The notes beneath the pieces are model-generated. The model ran no database searches, had not been told where the DNA came from, and saw nothing but the letters and a program-made list of their open reading frames with translations. Below, piece by piece: positions 25,411 through 34,196 of a DNA stretch of 64,000 bases. The stretch spans positions 45,649-109,648 of the forward strand of contig NZ_KI912494.1 in NCBI RefSeq assembly GCF_000518765.1, read 5' to 3'. The position numbers and the translations under genes are program-made. The first letter of the stretch is position 1; every line of letters starts with the position of its first letter. Origin of the DNA: Ruminococcus flavefaciens ATCC 19208 (GTDB lineage Bacteria; Bacillota; Clostridia; Oscillospirales; Ruminococcaceae).

Positions 25411-26280
25411 TTATTTTCCTCTCTTCAGCACCATTGAAGTAATGGTGAATATGAAAAATACGCATATATCTGCGGAAACTATAGTCGAGCCTACGGGAGT
25501 TCCCACAAGTATTGATACGATTATTCCCGTTGCTGCACATATGAGCGAGATGACCACAGAGCAGATTATTACGCTTCTGAAGCTCTTGAAAATTCGCATT
25601 GCCGAAAGGGCAGGGAAGATTATAAGTGCCGAAATAAGCAGCGAGCCGACGAAATTCATTGCAATAACGATAATAACTGCAATTACAATGGCAATCAGAA
25701 GATTGTACATATCAGAACGTACTCCCGTAGCCTTTGCGAAGTTTTCATCAAATGTAACTGCAAATATCTTATTGTAGAATATAAGGAAAATTGCTACGAC
25801 TATCACTGACATTGCAACACATACCCACACATCTGTAAGTGAAAGGGTGAGTATTGATGTTGAACCGAAAAGGGTGCTGCATACGTCTGCGGAAACATTG
25901 CTGGTCATTCGCTTATTGCCGCTCTGAGCAGCTATATTCATCATCATATAGCCGACGGCGAGTGCGCCTACGGATATCATTGCTACTGCCGCATCGCCCT
26001 TTATTTTTGTGTTGCTGCCTGTACGCAGGAGCAGTACGGCTGAGATTATAGTAACAGGCATGATGATGAGCATATTGTTGGTTACGCCTGTTATGGTTGC
26101 GACTGCCATTGCGCCGAATGCAACGTGGGAAAGTCCGTCACCGATGAATGAAAAACGCTTCATTACGAGAGTAACGCCAAGGAGCGAGGAACAGAGAGCT
26201 ATGAGAAGTCCTACTATCATGGCGTATCTTACGTAGGGGTACTGGAAGTACATCTGGAGCTTGTCTATCATCTCACTCAT
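25411..26280 (-). CDS. Zn/Mn-type ABC transporter permease
   Basis: A 289-residue ABC-3 family permease with about eight hydrophobic helices. Typical segments are VMKRFSFIGDGLSHVAFGA, the cytoplasmic loop that contacts the ATPase, and NFVGSLLISALIIFPALSA. The ATG at 26280 has GGGAGG 8 nt upstream and overlaps the ATPase gene by 8 bp. With the two following entries it forms a complete importer; the family takes zinc, manganese or iron. Confidence 0.9.
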   Translation of the reverse strand: MSEMIDKLQMYFQYPYVRYAMIVGLLIALCSSLLGVTLVMKRFSFIGDGLSHVAFGAMAVATITGVTNNMLIIMPVTIISAVLLLRTGSNTKIKGDAAVAMISVGALAVGYMMMNIAAQSGNKRMTSNVSADVCSTLFGSTSILTLSLTDVWVCVAMSVIVVAIFLIFYNKIFAVTFDENFAKATGVRSDMYNLLIAIVIAVIIVIAMNFVGSLLISALIIFPALSAMRIFKSFRSVIICSVVISLICAATGIIVSILVGTPVGSTIVSADICVFFIFTITSMVLKRGK

Positions 26281-26995
26281 CGTCATCACCTCCCATTACA
26301 GCGAGGAAAGCCTGTCCTGTCTTGCTGGTGAGGTAGTCCTCTTTAGTGCCGAAGAACAGCTGCTTTCTGCCTACATGAAGGATATGGGAAGCGTACTTCA
26401 CAGCCGCGTTCATGTCGTGGGATACCATTATTACGGTTATACCGTCCTTTTTGTTGAGGCTGTCGATAAGCTCGTACATCTCATTGGTAGCCTTGGGGTC
26501 GAGACCTGTTACGGGCTCGTCAAGGAGTATCATTTTTCTTGCTGCGCACAGTGCTCTTGCAAGAAGGACTCTCTGCTGCTGTCCGCCCGAAAGCTCCCTG
26601 TAGCAGCGTTTGGCAAGGGGCTCTATCTCAAGTCTGTGCATCATATCGTGGGCGAGCTTCTTTTCTTCCTTATTGTAAAAAGGGCGGAAGCCGCATCTGC
26701 TCATGCAGCCTGACTGCACTATCTCACGTACAGAGGCAGGAAAGTCACGCTGTACGACTGTCTGCTGCGGCAGATAGCCTATCTCGTTCTTGCCGACTTC
26801 GCCGCAGAGAGTGATACTGCCGCTGAGCTGCGGTTTTAATCCGAGAAGCGCCTTTATGAGCGTACTCTTTCCCGAGCCGTTTTCACCGACGATACAAAGG
26901 TAATCACCGCTGTTTACAGTGAAATTGAGGTTTTTCGTAACAACATCTCCCTCATAGCCGAGAGAGACGTTTTCGCATTTTAACAATGCTCCCAT
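26273..26995 (-). CDS. Zn/Mn-type ABC transporter ATP-binding protein
   Basis: A 240-residue ABC ATPase: Walker A GENGSGKST, Q-loop YLPQQT, signature LSGGQQQRVLLARAL, Walker B MILLDEP, switch His in MVSHD. The ATG at 26995 lies one base past the stop of the binding-protein gene, with AAGGTG 10 nt upstream inside that gene. It energises the permease encoded next. Confidence 0.93.
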   Translation of the reverse strand: MGALLKCENVSLGYEGDVVTKNLNFTVNSGDYLCIVGENGSGKSTLIKALLGLKPQLSGSITLCGEVGKNEIGYLPQQTVVQRDFPASVREIVQSGCMSRCGFRPFYNKEEKKLAHDMMHRLEIEPLAKRCYRELSGGQQQRVLLARALCAARKMILLDEPVTGLDPKATNEMYELIDSLNKKDGITVIMVSHDMNAAVKYASHILHVGRKQLFFGTKEDYLTSKTGQAFLAVMGGDDDE

Positions 26996-26996
26996 A

Positions 26997-27968
26997 TTAA
27001 TCAAGCACCTTCTTTAAAGTTTCGAGGTCATTATTCATCAGCGAAAGATAGGTGGCTCCGTTCTTTATATCGTCCGAAGTTACGGACTGGAGGGAATTGA
27101 GCTTTTCTATCTTTGCGTTGTTGCTGCCAGAGCTGCTTATTATAGACTTTGCTATGGCGTCGTTTGAGTTTTCTATTATAAATACAGTATCAAGCTTGAA
27201 ATCGTCAAGCTTTTCCGCAAGCTTTGCAATAGTCTCGAAGCTTGCTTCTGTCTCGGCTGAGCAGCCTGTGAATGCTGCGTAGTAGTCGAGTCCGTAATCC
27301 TCAACAAGATAGCGGAAAGGGAAGCGGTCGCCGAAAAGCAGTGTTTTAACCTTTGCCTTTTCAGCCATTTCTGTGTAGTCACTGTCGAGAGCTTTGAGCT
27401 TATCTGTGTAGGCTGCAAGGTTAGCCTTGTATGTATCAGCGTTTGCAGAGTCGAGCTCGCACAGTTTATTGCAGATATCATTGCATATCAGTTCCGCATT
27501 TCTGAGCGAGAGCCATACGTGTTCATCGTACTCCGGCTCATCTTCGTCATGGTAGTGTTCTTCTTCCATGCCTTCCTTGTGTTCTTCGAGTTTTATATTA
27601 TCATTTACAGCTTCAAAAAGCTTTACTATTTTCATATTTTTGTTGGTCTTTGTTCTGAGAGCGTCATCTACCCAGCTTTCCGACTCGCCGCCTACATATA
27701 TGAACATATCACAGTCCGAGATAGTCATTATATCCTGAGCACTGGGCTGATAATTATGTATGTCCATACCGCTTTCAAGAAGATAGGTGATGTCCGCACT
27801 GTCGGTATCTCCTATTATCTCCCTTGTCCAGTCGTATTCCGAGAAATTTGTGCATACTATGCTCAGCTTGCCGTCTCCTGCGGGCTTTTTAGCTGCACAG
27901 CCTATGAGCATGGCAGAAAGTAACACGGGAACAAGCAGTGCCGCAGCGCTTTTTTTCTTTGATGTCAT
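26997..27968 (-). CDS. Zn/Mn-type ABC substrate-binding lipoprotein
   Basis: A 323-residue cluster A-I metal-binding lipoprotein (lipobox LIGC, Cys24). Metal-ligand regions include MDIHNYQPSAQD and an acidic His-rich loop EEHYHDEDEPEYDEHVWLSL, typical of zinc binding. The third usual His position reads FGDRFPFRYLVEDYG, with Arg where ZnuA and AdcA have His; this variant is common in clostridial members. First gene of the importer operon, preceded by a strong promoter with a Fur-type box. Confidence 0.9.
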   Translation of the reverse strand: MTSKKKSAAALLVPVLLSAMLIGCAAKKPAGDGKLSIVCTNFSEYDWTREIIGDTDSADITYLLESGMDIHNYQPSAQDIMTISDCDMFIYVGGESESWVDDALRTKTNKNMKIVKLFEAVNDNIKLEEHKEGMEEEHYHDEDEPEYDEHVWLSLRNAELICNDICNKLCELDSANADTYKANLAAYTDKLKALDSDYTEMAEKAKVKTLLFGDRFPFRYLVEDYGLDYYAAFTGCSAETEASFETIAKLAEKLDDFKLDTVFIIENSNDAIAKSIISSSGSNNAKIEKLNSLQSVTSDDIKNGATYLSLMNNDLETLKKVLD

Positions 27969-27990
27969 TCCATTCTCCTTTAACCGTAGG

Positions 27991-28015
27991 TTATCCCCGC
28001 CTGCGGCGGGGATAA
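27991..28015 (-). other. Leader hairpin of the metal importer operon
   Basis: TTATCCCCGCC and GGCGGGGATAA form a perfect 11-bp stem with a 3-nt loop in the untranslated leader, about 20 nt before the ribosome site. No T run follows, so it is not a terminator; it could stabilise the message. Confidence 0.6.
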
Positions 28016-28036
28016 TAAGTCCGTATCATATGAATA

Positions 28037-28086
28037 TGATAATCATTTTCAAATCATATTATACTTTATTTATCAGGCTGTGTCAA
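28037..28086 (-). promoter_or_regulatory. Sigma-A promoter with Fur-family box
   Basis: On the minus strand TTGACA (28081-28086), 17 nt, TATAAT (28058-28063), then immediately downstream the 7-1-7 box at 28037-28051 (plus strand TGATAAT C ATTTTCA), one mismatch from the Fur consensus TGATAATnATTATCA. The position over the transcription start fits repression by Fur, Zur or PerR-type proteins. Confidence 0.7.
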
Positions 28087-28149
28087 GTGCCCCGTGTTAA
28101 TTTCATATAACTTTCATTTTCTTGGCTTTATGATTTGTGCGCGATATAC

Positions 28150-28178
28150 TTGACAATAGGTGAGTTTTCGTGTATAAT
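28150..28178 (+). promoter_or_regulatory. Sigma-A promoter for the small membrane protein
   Basis: TTGACA (28150-28155), 17 nt, TATAAT (28173-28178). It starts about 64 nt from the divergent promoter of the metal importer. Confidence 0.8.
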
Positions 28179-28211
28179 ATACTCGTAAATTTGATATAGG
28201 GGGGCGGTATT

Positions 28212-28673
28212 ATGCCAAAAACAACAAAAGATAAAGAGCTGGATAAAATGTACAAGGATCTCCTTGAGAGCCGTGACAGTATCCACGCAAGAAAAGATGA
28301 GGGCAGCAGACTGCTTAAATTTTTTGTGGGACTGCTCATGCTGGGCGGCGGCTTGTTCATGATATTCCAGAATATACAAGTAGAGAGTACGTGGGGATAC
28401 GGCGGCTATTTCTTCAGGATAGGCGGCTTCGGGCTTCCGAACGGACTTATAATGCTTCCGATAGTTGCAGGTATAGCAATGCTCTTCCTTATGGACAGGA
28501 AGATATTCGGCTGGGTAGTTCTTTCTATCGGAATAGTTATCGTACTTCTCAGTGTAATGATGACGACTCACCTGAGATGGCGCAGTACGAACGCTTATGT
28601 GTTTATAATAATGTTTGGACTTGTGGCAGCAGGCGGCGGCATGGTGCTGAGAGAGCTTTTCAGAAAAGATTAA
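28212..28673 (+). CDS. Small integral membrane protein, unknown function
   Basis: A 153-residue protein: a charged N-terminal helix (KDKELDKMYKDLLESRDS) and then four hydrophobic segments at about 35-53, 72-92, 98-116 and 127-146. No family motif is recognised. GGGGGGCGG precedes the ATG and a consensus promoter drives it; it is monocistronic. Confidence 0.8.
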   Translation: MPKTTKDKELDKMYKDLLESRDSIHARKDEGSRLLKFFVGLLMLGGGLFMIFQNIQVESTWGYGGYFFRIGGFGLPNGLIMLPIVAGIAMLFLMDRKIFGWVVLSIGIVIVLLSVMMTTHLRWRSTNAYVFIIMFGLVAAGGGMVLRELFRKD

Positions 28674-28678
28674 AAAGT

Positions 28679-28710
28679 AAGACCGGTGAACTTGTTTCAC
28701 CGGTCTTTTT
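28679..28710. terminator. Bidirectional terminator
   Basis: AAGACCGGTGAA and TTCACCGGTCTT around a short loop, T-rich on the plus strand and A-rich on the left. It separates convergent genes ending at 28673 and 28711. Confidence 0.85.
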
Positions 28711-30288
28711 TCATTTGTGCCACTCGGAGTTGAGGAACTCTATTCGGCTTTGCAGCCACTTTAAAAGATAATCTGCTGCATCTTTTTCGTTAAGGCAGTC
28801 CAGAGCTTCATCTGAAAGCTCGAATGCAAACTGCTGATTCATAATTATATTGTTCCATTTTTTATAGTTTTCCTTGAAATCTGCCTGATGGCTTTCACTT
28901 TCGTTCTGTATCATCTTGCAGGTCTGCTCGAAAATTCCGCTGTCATAAGCTCGTGTCCATGTATCCTTTATCATGTCACGGTACCAGTCCTCATAAGCAA
29001 GGACTGCAAGCCATGGATTGATTGAATCCTTTCCCACATCAGGATCGGGAACGATATTCGATGCATAATAGCCGTAACCGTCGGTGCAGCGCGGTCTGTT
29101 GCCCATAGAGGAATCGAAGTCCCACGGAGCTTCAAATCTCAGCTTTTTGCTGCCGTCAGCACTGAAATCAGCGTCCATATAGAAGCTTGACCACGCTACA
29201 TCAGCATCACAGGCAAGCTCGCTGACAATATACATATCCACAAGGGACTGTACATCGACTACATTCTCTACAGCCTGCTGAGGAGTTATGGATTTTGTCT
29301 CTGCTATGTTTTTGTATTCGTCATCAAACACAAAGGCTTTGTCATTATAGGCGGCTTCGTACATTATTTTATAGGTGTTATTTACGAAATTCTCGATAAA
29401 ATCGTGCTGCTCCTGAGAATTGATATCACTTTTTATTGTTACGCCAAGAGGCTTTTTGATAGTTCCGCCTGCGCTGAGACATTTTATAGTTCTTCCGCTT
29501 CCGTCATTGCCGTCATAAGGCTTGAGCAGGGCATTATTGTTAAGGTCGAGGGGAAAGCTTTGAAGCTCTTCTTCGTTCTCGAAATATCCGTCAAATTCAA
29601 GGAAATATCCTGTATCTGTGCCTGTGTAGTCCTTTTTCGGAGTATTGATATTTACTCTGTTTTCAGCCGCCTGCTGCTGCTCGGTGAGGAGGTAAACGCC
29701 CATGTATTTGCCGTTGATCTCCACATTTACAAGCTGTGAATCGGCAGAATAAAGACCGTCCTCCTTTAGTATCTGACGTGCAGCAAAAAGCGTGGCCTTG
29801 TTTCTGAGCATTGAGCCGTCTTTGTATTCGGCAAGCAGTACCCAGTTCTTGAATTCTGCACCGTCGTTGAGTCCGAGAAGATTGGCCTTTTTATCGAATT
29901 TTATCCTCAGCGGCTTTTTGGGATAATTTGTGGTCCAGTTGCCTCTGACCTTTACCTGAGCGGCGCGGGGCTCAAGTGTGCTGCTTCCGTCCTTTGTTGA
30001 CAGCTTTACGTAGCAGTCCTCATAGTATGGCTCGGGAGTAGTTGCATAGCTCGGCTCAAATGGAGCCATACTTTCCGCAACGTGCTTGGCAATGGGCTTA
30101 GTCACGAAGTCCATTACGTTTTCGTCCTGACTTTTGGTTTGTATTGATAAAAGCGGGAGAGTCAGGTCCTCCGATACTGAACTTGCAGCAAATTCGGGGA
30201 TCTTTTCTTCCGCTTTCTTGTTTGCGGAACAGCCGAACAGAAATGCGGCTGACAGGCACAACGATAATGCCTTTTTTATTTTATTCAT
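28711..30288 (-). CDS. CotH-type protein kinase-like lipoprotein
   Basis: A 525-residue lipoprotein (lipobox LFGC, Cys20) of the CotH family, atypical secreted protein kinases first known from spore coats. Family features: VKVRGNWTTNYPKKPLRIKF, FKNWVLLAEYKDGSMLRNKA, and the active-site segment LRFEAPWDFDSSMG with the metal-binding Asp residues. Residues about 20-60 are a spacer. In ruminococci CotH proteins are frequent on the cell surface and often carry dockerins; this one has a lipid anchor instead. Surface phosphorylation is inferred from the family. Confidence 0.88.
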   Translation of the reverse strand: MNKIKKALSLCLSAAFLFGCSANKKAEEKIPEFAASSVSEDLTLPLLSIQTKSQDENVMDFVTKPIAKHVAESMAPFEPSYATTPEPYYEDCYVKLSTKDGSSTLEPRAAQVKVRGNWTTNYPKKPLRIKFDKKANLLGLNDGAEFKNWVLLAEYKDGSMLRNKATLFAARQILKEDGLYSADSQLVNVEINGKYMGVYLLTEQQQAAENRVNINTPKKDYTGTDTGYFLEFDGYFENEEELQSFPLDLNNNALLKPYDGNDGSGRTIKCLSAGGTIKKPLGVTIKSDINSQEQHDFIENFVNNTYKIMYEAAYNDKAFVFDDEYKNIAETKSITPQQAVENVVDVQSLVDMYIVSELACDADVAWSSFYMDADFSADGSKKLRFEAPWDFDSSMGNRPRCTDGYGYYASNIVPDPDVGKDSINPWLAVLAYEDWYRDMIKDTWTRAYDSGIFEQTCKMIQNESESHQADFKENYKKWNNIIMNQQFAFELSDEALDCLNEKDAADYLLKWLQSRIEFLNSEWHK

Positions 30289-30900
30289 AACAGAAACTCC
30301 TAACAGAATTAATAAGTTGATTGTAGCATATTATTGAAGAAAAATCAATGCTTTTAGTATAAAATAGCAAGATGTGTATAACATATAGTTTTAAAAATAT
30401 GGGCATTTGTGTCTTTAAATTTATATTTATAATGTATTAAGAGCATTATTTAAATGAACAGGAGGGTATACAGCCGACTATTTAGTTTACTGATATCAAT
30501 AAATAATCTTTGAATTTAAATACAGTCTTTACGAAATATCAGTATTTTATAAAAAATAGTAATCTGAATACCTTATTTAAAAAATCGCACTAAAAGCGGC
30601 TTATGACAAAAAATGGTATAGTTAAAAGATGTTGTATTTTAATGCTGAAAGTGACAATCAACAGTATAAAGCTAAAAACAGACATTTTTCAGCAGTGTGA
30701 AATTGGGTCGAAAAAATTATACTTTTTGATTTTTATTGCTATTTTGGCCGCAATATTTGACCGATTATGTTTTTGACCGCAATAAATGACTTGTGACAGT
30801 TATAGTAATTTAATTATAATTAAGTTAGAAATAAAAACAGCAAATTATACCGAGGGTATTACAAAATCCAATTTCTCATTTTAAAAAAGGAGTGATTTAG
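30289..30900. other. 612-bp A/T-rich intergenic region
   Basis: Divergent region between the CotH gene and the bifunctional xylanase gene. The right end holds the xylanase promoter and direct repeats (30748-30820). The left 450 bp is very A/T-rich with no frame above 30 codons that has a ribosome site; an orphan AGGAGGG near 30470 is not followed by a start. No stable RNA was recognised. Confidence 0.6.
30733..30820 (+). promoter_or_regulatory. Bifunctional xylanase promoter with two direct repeats
   Basis: Repeats CCGCAATATTTGACCGATT (30748-30766) and CCGCAATAAATGACTTGTG (30777-30795), 29 bp apart. The second overlaps the candidate -35 TTGTGA (30791-30796); TATAAT follows at 30815-30820 after 18 nt. 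They match the repeats before the xylanase gene at 766. The 16 bases at 30733-30748 recur at 35559-35574. Confidence 0.6.
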
Positions 30901-33339
30901 TTGAAGCTTAATAAGATCAAAAAGATCATCGGCGCAGGTGCATCCGCAATGATGATCGCAGCTGCTATCCCTGCTGTTGCATCAGCTGCTGACCAGCAGA
31001 CAAGAGGTAATATCGGCGGATACGACTACGAAATGTGGAACCAGAACGGTCAGGGTCAGGCATCAATGAATCCGGGTGCAGGCTCTTTCACCTGCTCATG
31101 GAGCAATATTGAAAACTTCCTTGCACGTATGGGTAAAAACTACGACAGCCAGAAGAAGAACTATAAGGCTTTCGGAAATATCGTCCTCACATACGATGTT
31201 GAATACACACCAAGAGGAAATTCTTATATGTGCGTTTACGGATGGACAAGAAATCCTCTTATGGAATATTACATCGTTGAAGGCTGGGGCGACTGGAGAC
31301 CACCCGGAAATGACGGTGAAAATAAGGGTACTGTAACTCTTAACGGAAATACATATGATATACGCAAGTCAATGCGTTACAATCAGCCATCACTCGATGG
31401 TACAGCTACATTCCCACAGTACTGGAGTGTTCGTACAACAAGCGGTTCGGCTAATAACCAGACAAACTATATGAAGGGCACTATCGACGTATCTAAGCAC
31501 TTCGAGGCTTGGGAAAAAGCAGGTCTTGACATGTCAGGTACACTTTACGAGGTATCCCTTAACATTGAAGGTTACAGATCAAACGGTTCTGCTAATGTAA
31601 AGAGTGTAACTGTTACAGAAGGTGCAGGCGGCGGTGGCGGCCAGCAGTCAAATGACTGGGGCGGTCAGCAGCAGAACAACGACTGGAACAACCAGGGCCA
31701 GCAGAATAATGACTGGAACAATTGGAACAATCAGAACCAGAATAATGACTGGAATAACTGGGGACAGAATAACGACTGGAACAACAACTGGAACCAGAAC
31801 AATGACTGGAACAACTGGGGACAGCAGAATAACGACTGGAATAACCAGAACAACAACTGGAACCAGAACAATAACTGGAACCAGAACAATGACTGGAACA
31901 ACTGGGGTCAGAATAATGACTGGAACAACCAGAACAAAAATAATACATGGGACTGGAACAACCAGAACAACAACCAGTGGAACGGCGTTGTAAACAACGA
32001 TTGGAACAACCAGAACAACAATTGGGACTGGAACAACAATAACCAGTGGAACCAGAATAATAACTGGAATAACAACAACCAGTGGAACCAGAATAATAAC
32101 TGGAATAACAACAACCAGTGGAACGGCGTTGTAAACAACGATTGGAACAACCAGAACAACAATTGGGACTGGAACAACAATAACCAGTGGAACCAGAATA
32201 ATAACTGGAATAACAACAACCAGTGGAATCAGAATAACGACTGGAACAACTGGAATAATCAGAACCAGAACAACACTTGGGACTGGAATAACCAGAATAA
32301 CAACCAGTGGAACGGCGTTGTAAACAATGATTGGAACAATAATAACTGGGACTGGAATAATCAGAACAACTGGAACCAGAACAATGACTGGAACAACCAG
32401 AATAATAACTGGAACCAGAACAACGACTGGAACAACCAGAATAACAACTGGAACCAGAACAACGACTGGAACAACCAGAATAACAACTGGAACCAGAACA
32501 ACGACTGGAATAACCAGAATAACGACTGGAATAACTGGAACAACCAGAATCAGAACAACACATGGGACTGGAATAATCAGAACAATAACCAGTGGAACGG
32601 CGTTGTAAATAACGACTGGAACAACAATAACTGGAATCAGAACAATAACCAGAATCAGGGCAATAATAACAGTGCGTCAACAGGCAGCTTCAACAGCAAT
32701 GCTACTATGGCAGACGACTTCAGAACAGGTTCTTCACGTTACTTCATTGCTTCTGACGGCTGGACAAACGGCGATCCTTTCGACTGCGGCTGGTACAAGT
32801 CACAGACAGCTTTCAGAAACGGAGCTCTTGAGCTTACTATCGACAGAGACAACACAGGCAAGTATCACTATGCAGGTGCTGAGTACAGAACCAATGATTT
32901 CTATGGTTTCGGCTATTATGAGACCTCAATGCAGGCTATGAAGAACACAGGTGTTAACTCATCATTCTTCACATATACAGGTCCTTCAGACAACAATCCT
33001 TGGGACGAGATAGATATTGAGATTCTCGGTAAGGATACTACAAAGGTTCAGTTCAACTACTATACAAACGGACAGGGAAATCATGAGAAGATGTACGATC
33101 TCGGATTCGACTCTTCACAGGGCTTCCACACATTTGGCTTTGACTGGCAGCGCGACCACATAACATGGTATGTTGACGGCAAGGCAGTATATACAGCTTA
33201 TGATAACATTCCTCAGACTCCCGGTAAGATCATGATGAACGCATGGCCGGGTGTAGGTGTTGATGACTGGCTTGGTCCATACGACGGAAAGACTCCTCTC
33301 ACAGCACGTTATCAGTGGGCTACTTACAACAAGCAGTGA
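30901..33339 (+). CDS. Bifunctional secreted GH11 xylanase / GH16 beta-glucanase with giant NQW linker
   Basis: An 812-residue secreted enzyme. Signal peptide about 1-29. GH11 xylanase about 34-240: nucleophile Glu122 in MEYYIVE, acid/base Glu223 in NIEGYRSNG. Linker about 241-590, some 350 residues made almost only of Asn, Gln, Trp and Asp in units such as [12 protein letters not shown], with an interspersed [13 protein letters not shown]16 domain about 595-812 with catalytic Glu703, Asp705, Glu707 in [10 protein letters not shown], the licheninase pattern for mixed beta-1,3-1,4-glucan. The domain pairing recalls XynD, and the Asn/Gln linker XynA, of R. flavefaciens 17. The start is TTG, supported by AAGGAG 9 nt upstream. 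No dockerin is present. Confidence 0.92.
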   Translation: MKLNKIKKIIGAGASAMMIAAAIPAVASAADQQTRGNIGGYDYEMWNQNGQGQASMNPGAGSFTCSWSNIENFLARMGKNYDSQKKNYKAFGNIVLTYDVEYTPRGNSYMCVYGWTRNPLMEYYIVEGWGDWRPPGNDGENKGTVTLNGNTYDIRKSMRYNQPSLDGTATFPQYWSVRTTSGSANNQTNYMKGTIDVSKHFEAWEKAGLDMSGTLYEVSLNIEGYRSNGSANVKSVTVTEGAGGGGGQQSNDWGGQQQNNDWNNQGQQNNDWNNWNNQNQNNDWNNWGQNNDWNNNWNQNNDWNNWGQQNNDWNNQNNNWNQNNNWNQNNDWNNWGQNNDWNNQNKNNTWDWNNQNNNQWNGVVNNDWNNQNNNWDWNNNNQWNQNNNWNNNNQWNQNNNWNNNNQWNGVVNNDWNNQNNNWDWNNNNQWNQNNNWNNNNQWNQNNDWNNWNNQNQNNTWDWNNQNNNQWNGVVNNDWNNNNWDWNNQNNWNQNNDWNNQNNNWNQNNDWNNQNNNWNQNNDWNNQNNNWNQNNDWNNQNNDWNNWNNQNQNNTWDWNNQNNNQWNGVVNNDWNNNNWNQNNNQNQGNNNSASTGSFNSNATMADDFRTGSSRYFIASDGWTNGDPFDCGWYKSQTAFRNGALELTIDRDNTGKYHYAGAEYRTNDFYGFGYYETSMQAMKNTGVNSSFFTYTGPSDNNPWDEIDIEILGKDTTKVQFNYYTNGQGNHEKMYDLGFDSSQGFHTFGFDWQRDHITWYVDGKAVYTAYDNIPQTPGKIMMNAWPGVGVDDWLGPYDGKTPLTARYQWATYNKQ
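31640..32670 (+). repeat. Low-complexity coding repeat for the NQW linker
   Basis: About 1 kb of short tandem units on AAC/AAT, CAG, TGG and GAC codons. Larger blocks are also repeated: the segment around 31965-32050 (encoding [11 protein letters not shown] and GWDW-like context) recurs near 32113, 32307 and 32590. Slippage and recombination here should change linker length. Confidence 0.85.
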
Positions 33340-33371
33340 TCGCTTATAAATGCCAAATAGGTGTTTGCCTA

Positions 33372-33412
33372 TAAAAAAGACCGCGTTTCTTGATTGAAGC
33401 GCGGTCTTTTAT
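33372..33412. terminator. Bidirectional terminator
   Basis: AAAAGACCGCG and CGCGGTCTTTT, 14-nt loop, with A-rich left and T-rich right flanks, between convergent genes. Confidence 0.85.
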
Positions 33413-33455
33413 TATTGTATTGTTTGATGTTTGCGGGAGACAATTAGGGTGATCC

Positions 33456-33932
33456 TTAAATTGCCTTTTCAAGATATATGCTGTTTTCACTTTCGCCTGC
33501 AAAGGAAAAACCATGTTTTTTATAAAAATGCTGAGCATTGGTGTTATACTTCAATACTTCGAGTTTAAGTGTTTTCATTTGGTTTTCTTTTGCTGTAAGT
33601 ATAGCTTTATTTAATAATCTGCTGCCATATCCCGAGTTTCTGTACTGACGGCCTATGGCAATAAATGAAATAAACGCTGTTTTTGTCTCAAGGTCATTTG
33701 CGTATATCGAAAAGAAACCGATACGCTTCATATTTGCCAGAATGCAGTATACAATACCGTTGGCTGCTATTTTTTCGGAAACAGAGTCGACATATGCCTC
33801 TTCTCCCTGAAGCGGCGGAAGTCCGTCATTGAATTCCAGCAGAGTCCTTTTGATATTATTATGATCCTTGATGCGAATAAACGAGATGTCATTAGGGTAT
33901 GGTTTGCCGTTGCATTGAATGTTGGTTTTCAT
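33456..33932 (-). CDS. GNAT-family N-acetyltransferase
   Basis: A 158-residue protein with the GNAT fold. The acetyl-CoA site is IGRQYRNSGYGSRLLNKAI at about 93-111 and the following strand and helix are LKLEVLKYNTNAQHFYKKHGF. The substrate is unknown. The ATG at 33932 was chosen because AAGGAGAAAGCT precedes it; a longer frame upstream has no ribosome site. It stands alone between terminators and an A/T-rich 264-bp gap (33933-34196) in which I see nothing else. Confidence 0.88.
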   Translation of the reverse strand: MKTNIQCNGKPYPNDISFIRIKDHNNIKRTLLEFNDGLPPLQGEEAYVDSVSEKIAANGIVYCILANMKRIGFFSIYANDLETKTAFISFIAIGRQYRNSGYGSRLLNKAILTAKENQMKTLKLEVLKYNTNAQHFYKKHGFSFAGESENSIYLEKAI

Positions 33933-34196
33933 AGCTTTCTCCTTGTTTAATTGAATATAGTATGTTTTATTATGACAGAAACTTGTTGTCTCATAAATAT
34001 CAGTTGATAAAAAATGAAAGTCCAAAGACAAGCTTCATTATGAGTGTGTTACTAAAAAAATTGAGTCAATTGTAGTGTGAATCGGAAAGTATTATTTGAA
34101 AAATGACATTCTAATACATTAATTGCAGCACCATAGATATTACGATACTATGGTTTTATTTTACATATCCCTTAAATCATATCCCCCTTTATAGTA

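Noticed and set aside
27991..28015. Leader hairpin as a riboswitch or attenuator
   Set aside because: A single 11-bp stem with no T run and no alternative pairing seen; no known riboswitch core.
28128..28700. 190-codon minus-strand frame opposite the small membrane protein
   Set aside because: The plus-strand gene has a consensus promoter, ribosome site and terminator; the minus frame has none and reads as His/Tyr-rich noise.
31640..32670. CRISPR-like array of short repeats
   Set aside because: Units are codon repeats in frame, without constant repeat plus unique spacers, and no cas genes are nearby.
31613..32680. Long Cys/Ser/Tyr-rich open frame on the minus strand
   Set aside because: It is the complement of the Asn/Gln/Trp linker codons; low-complexity DNA keeps several frames open. 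It has no ribosome site and no known fold.
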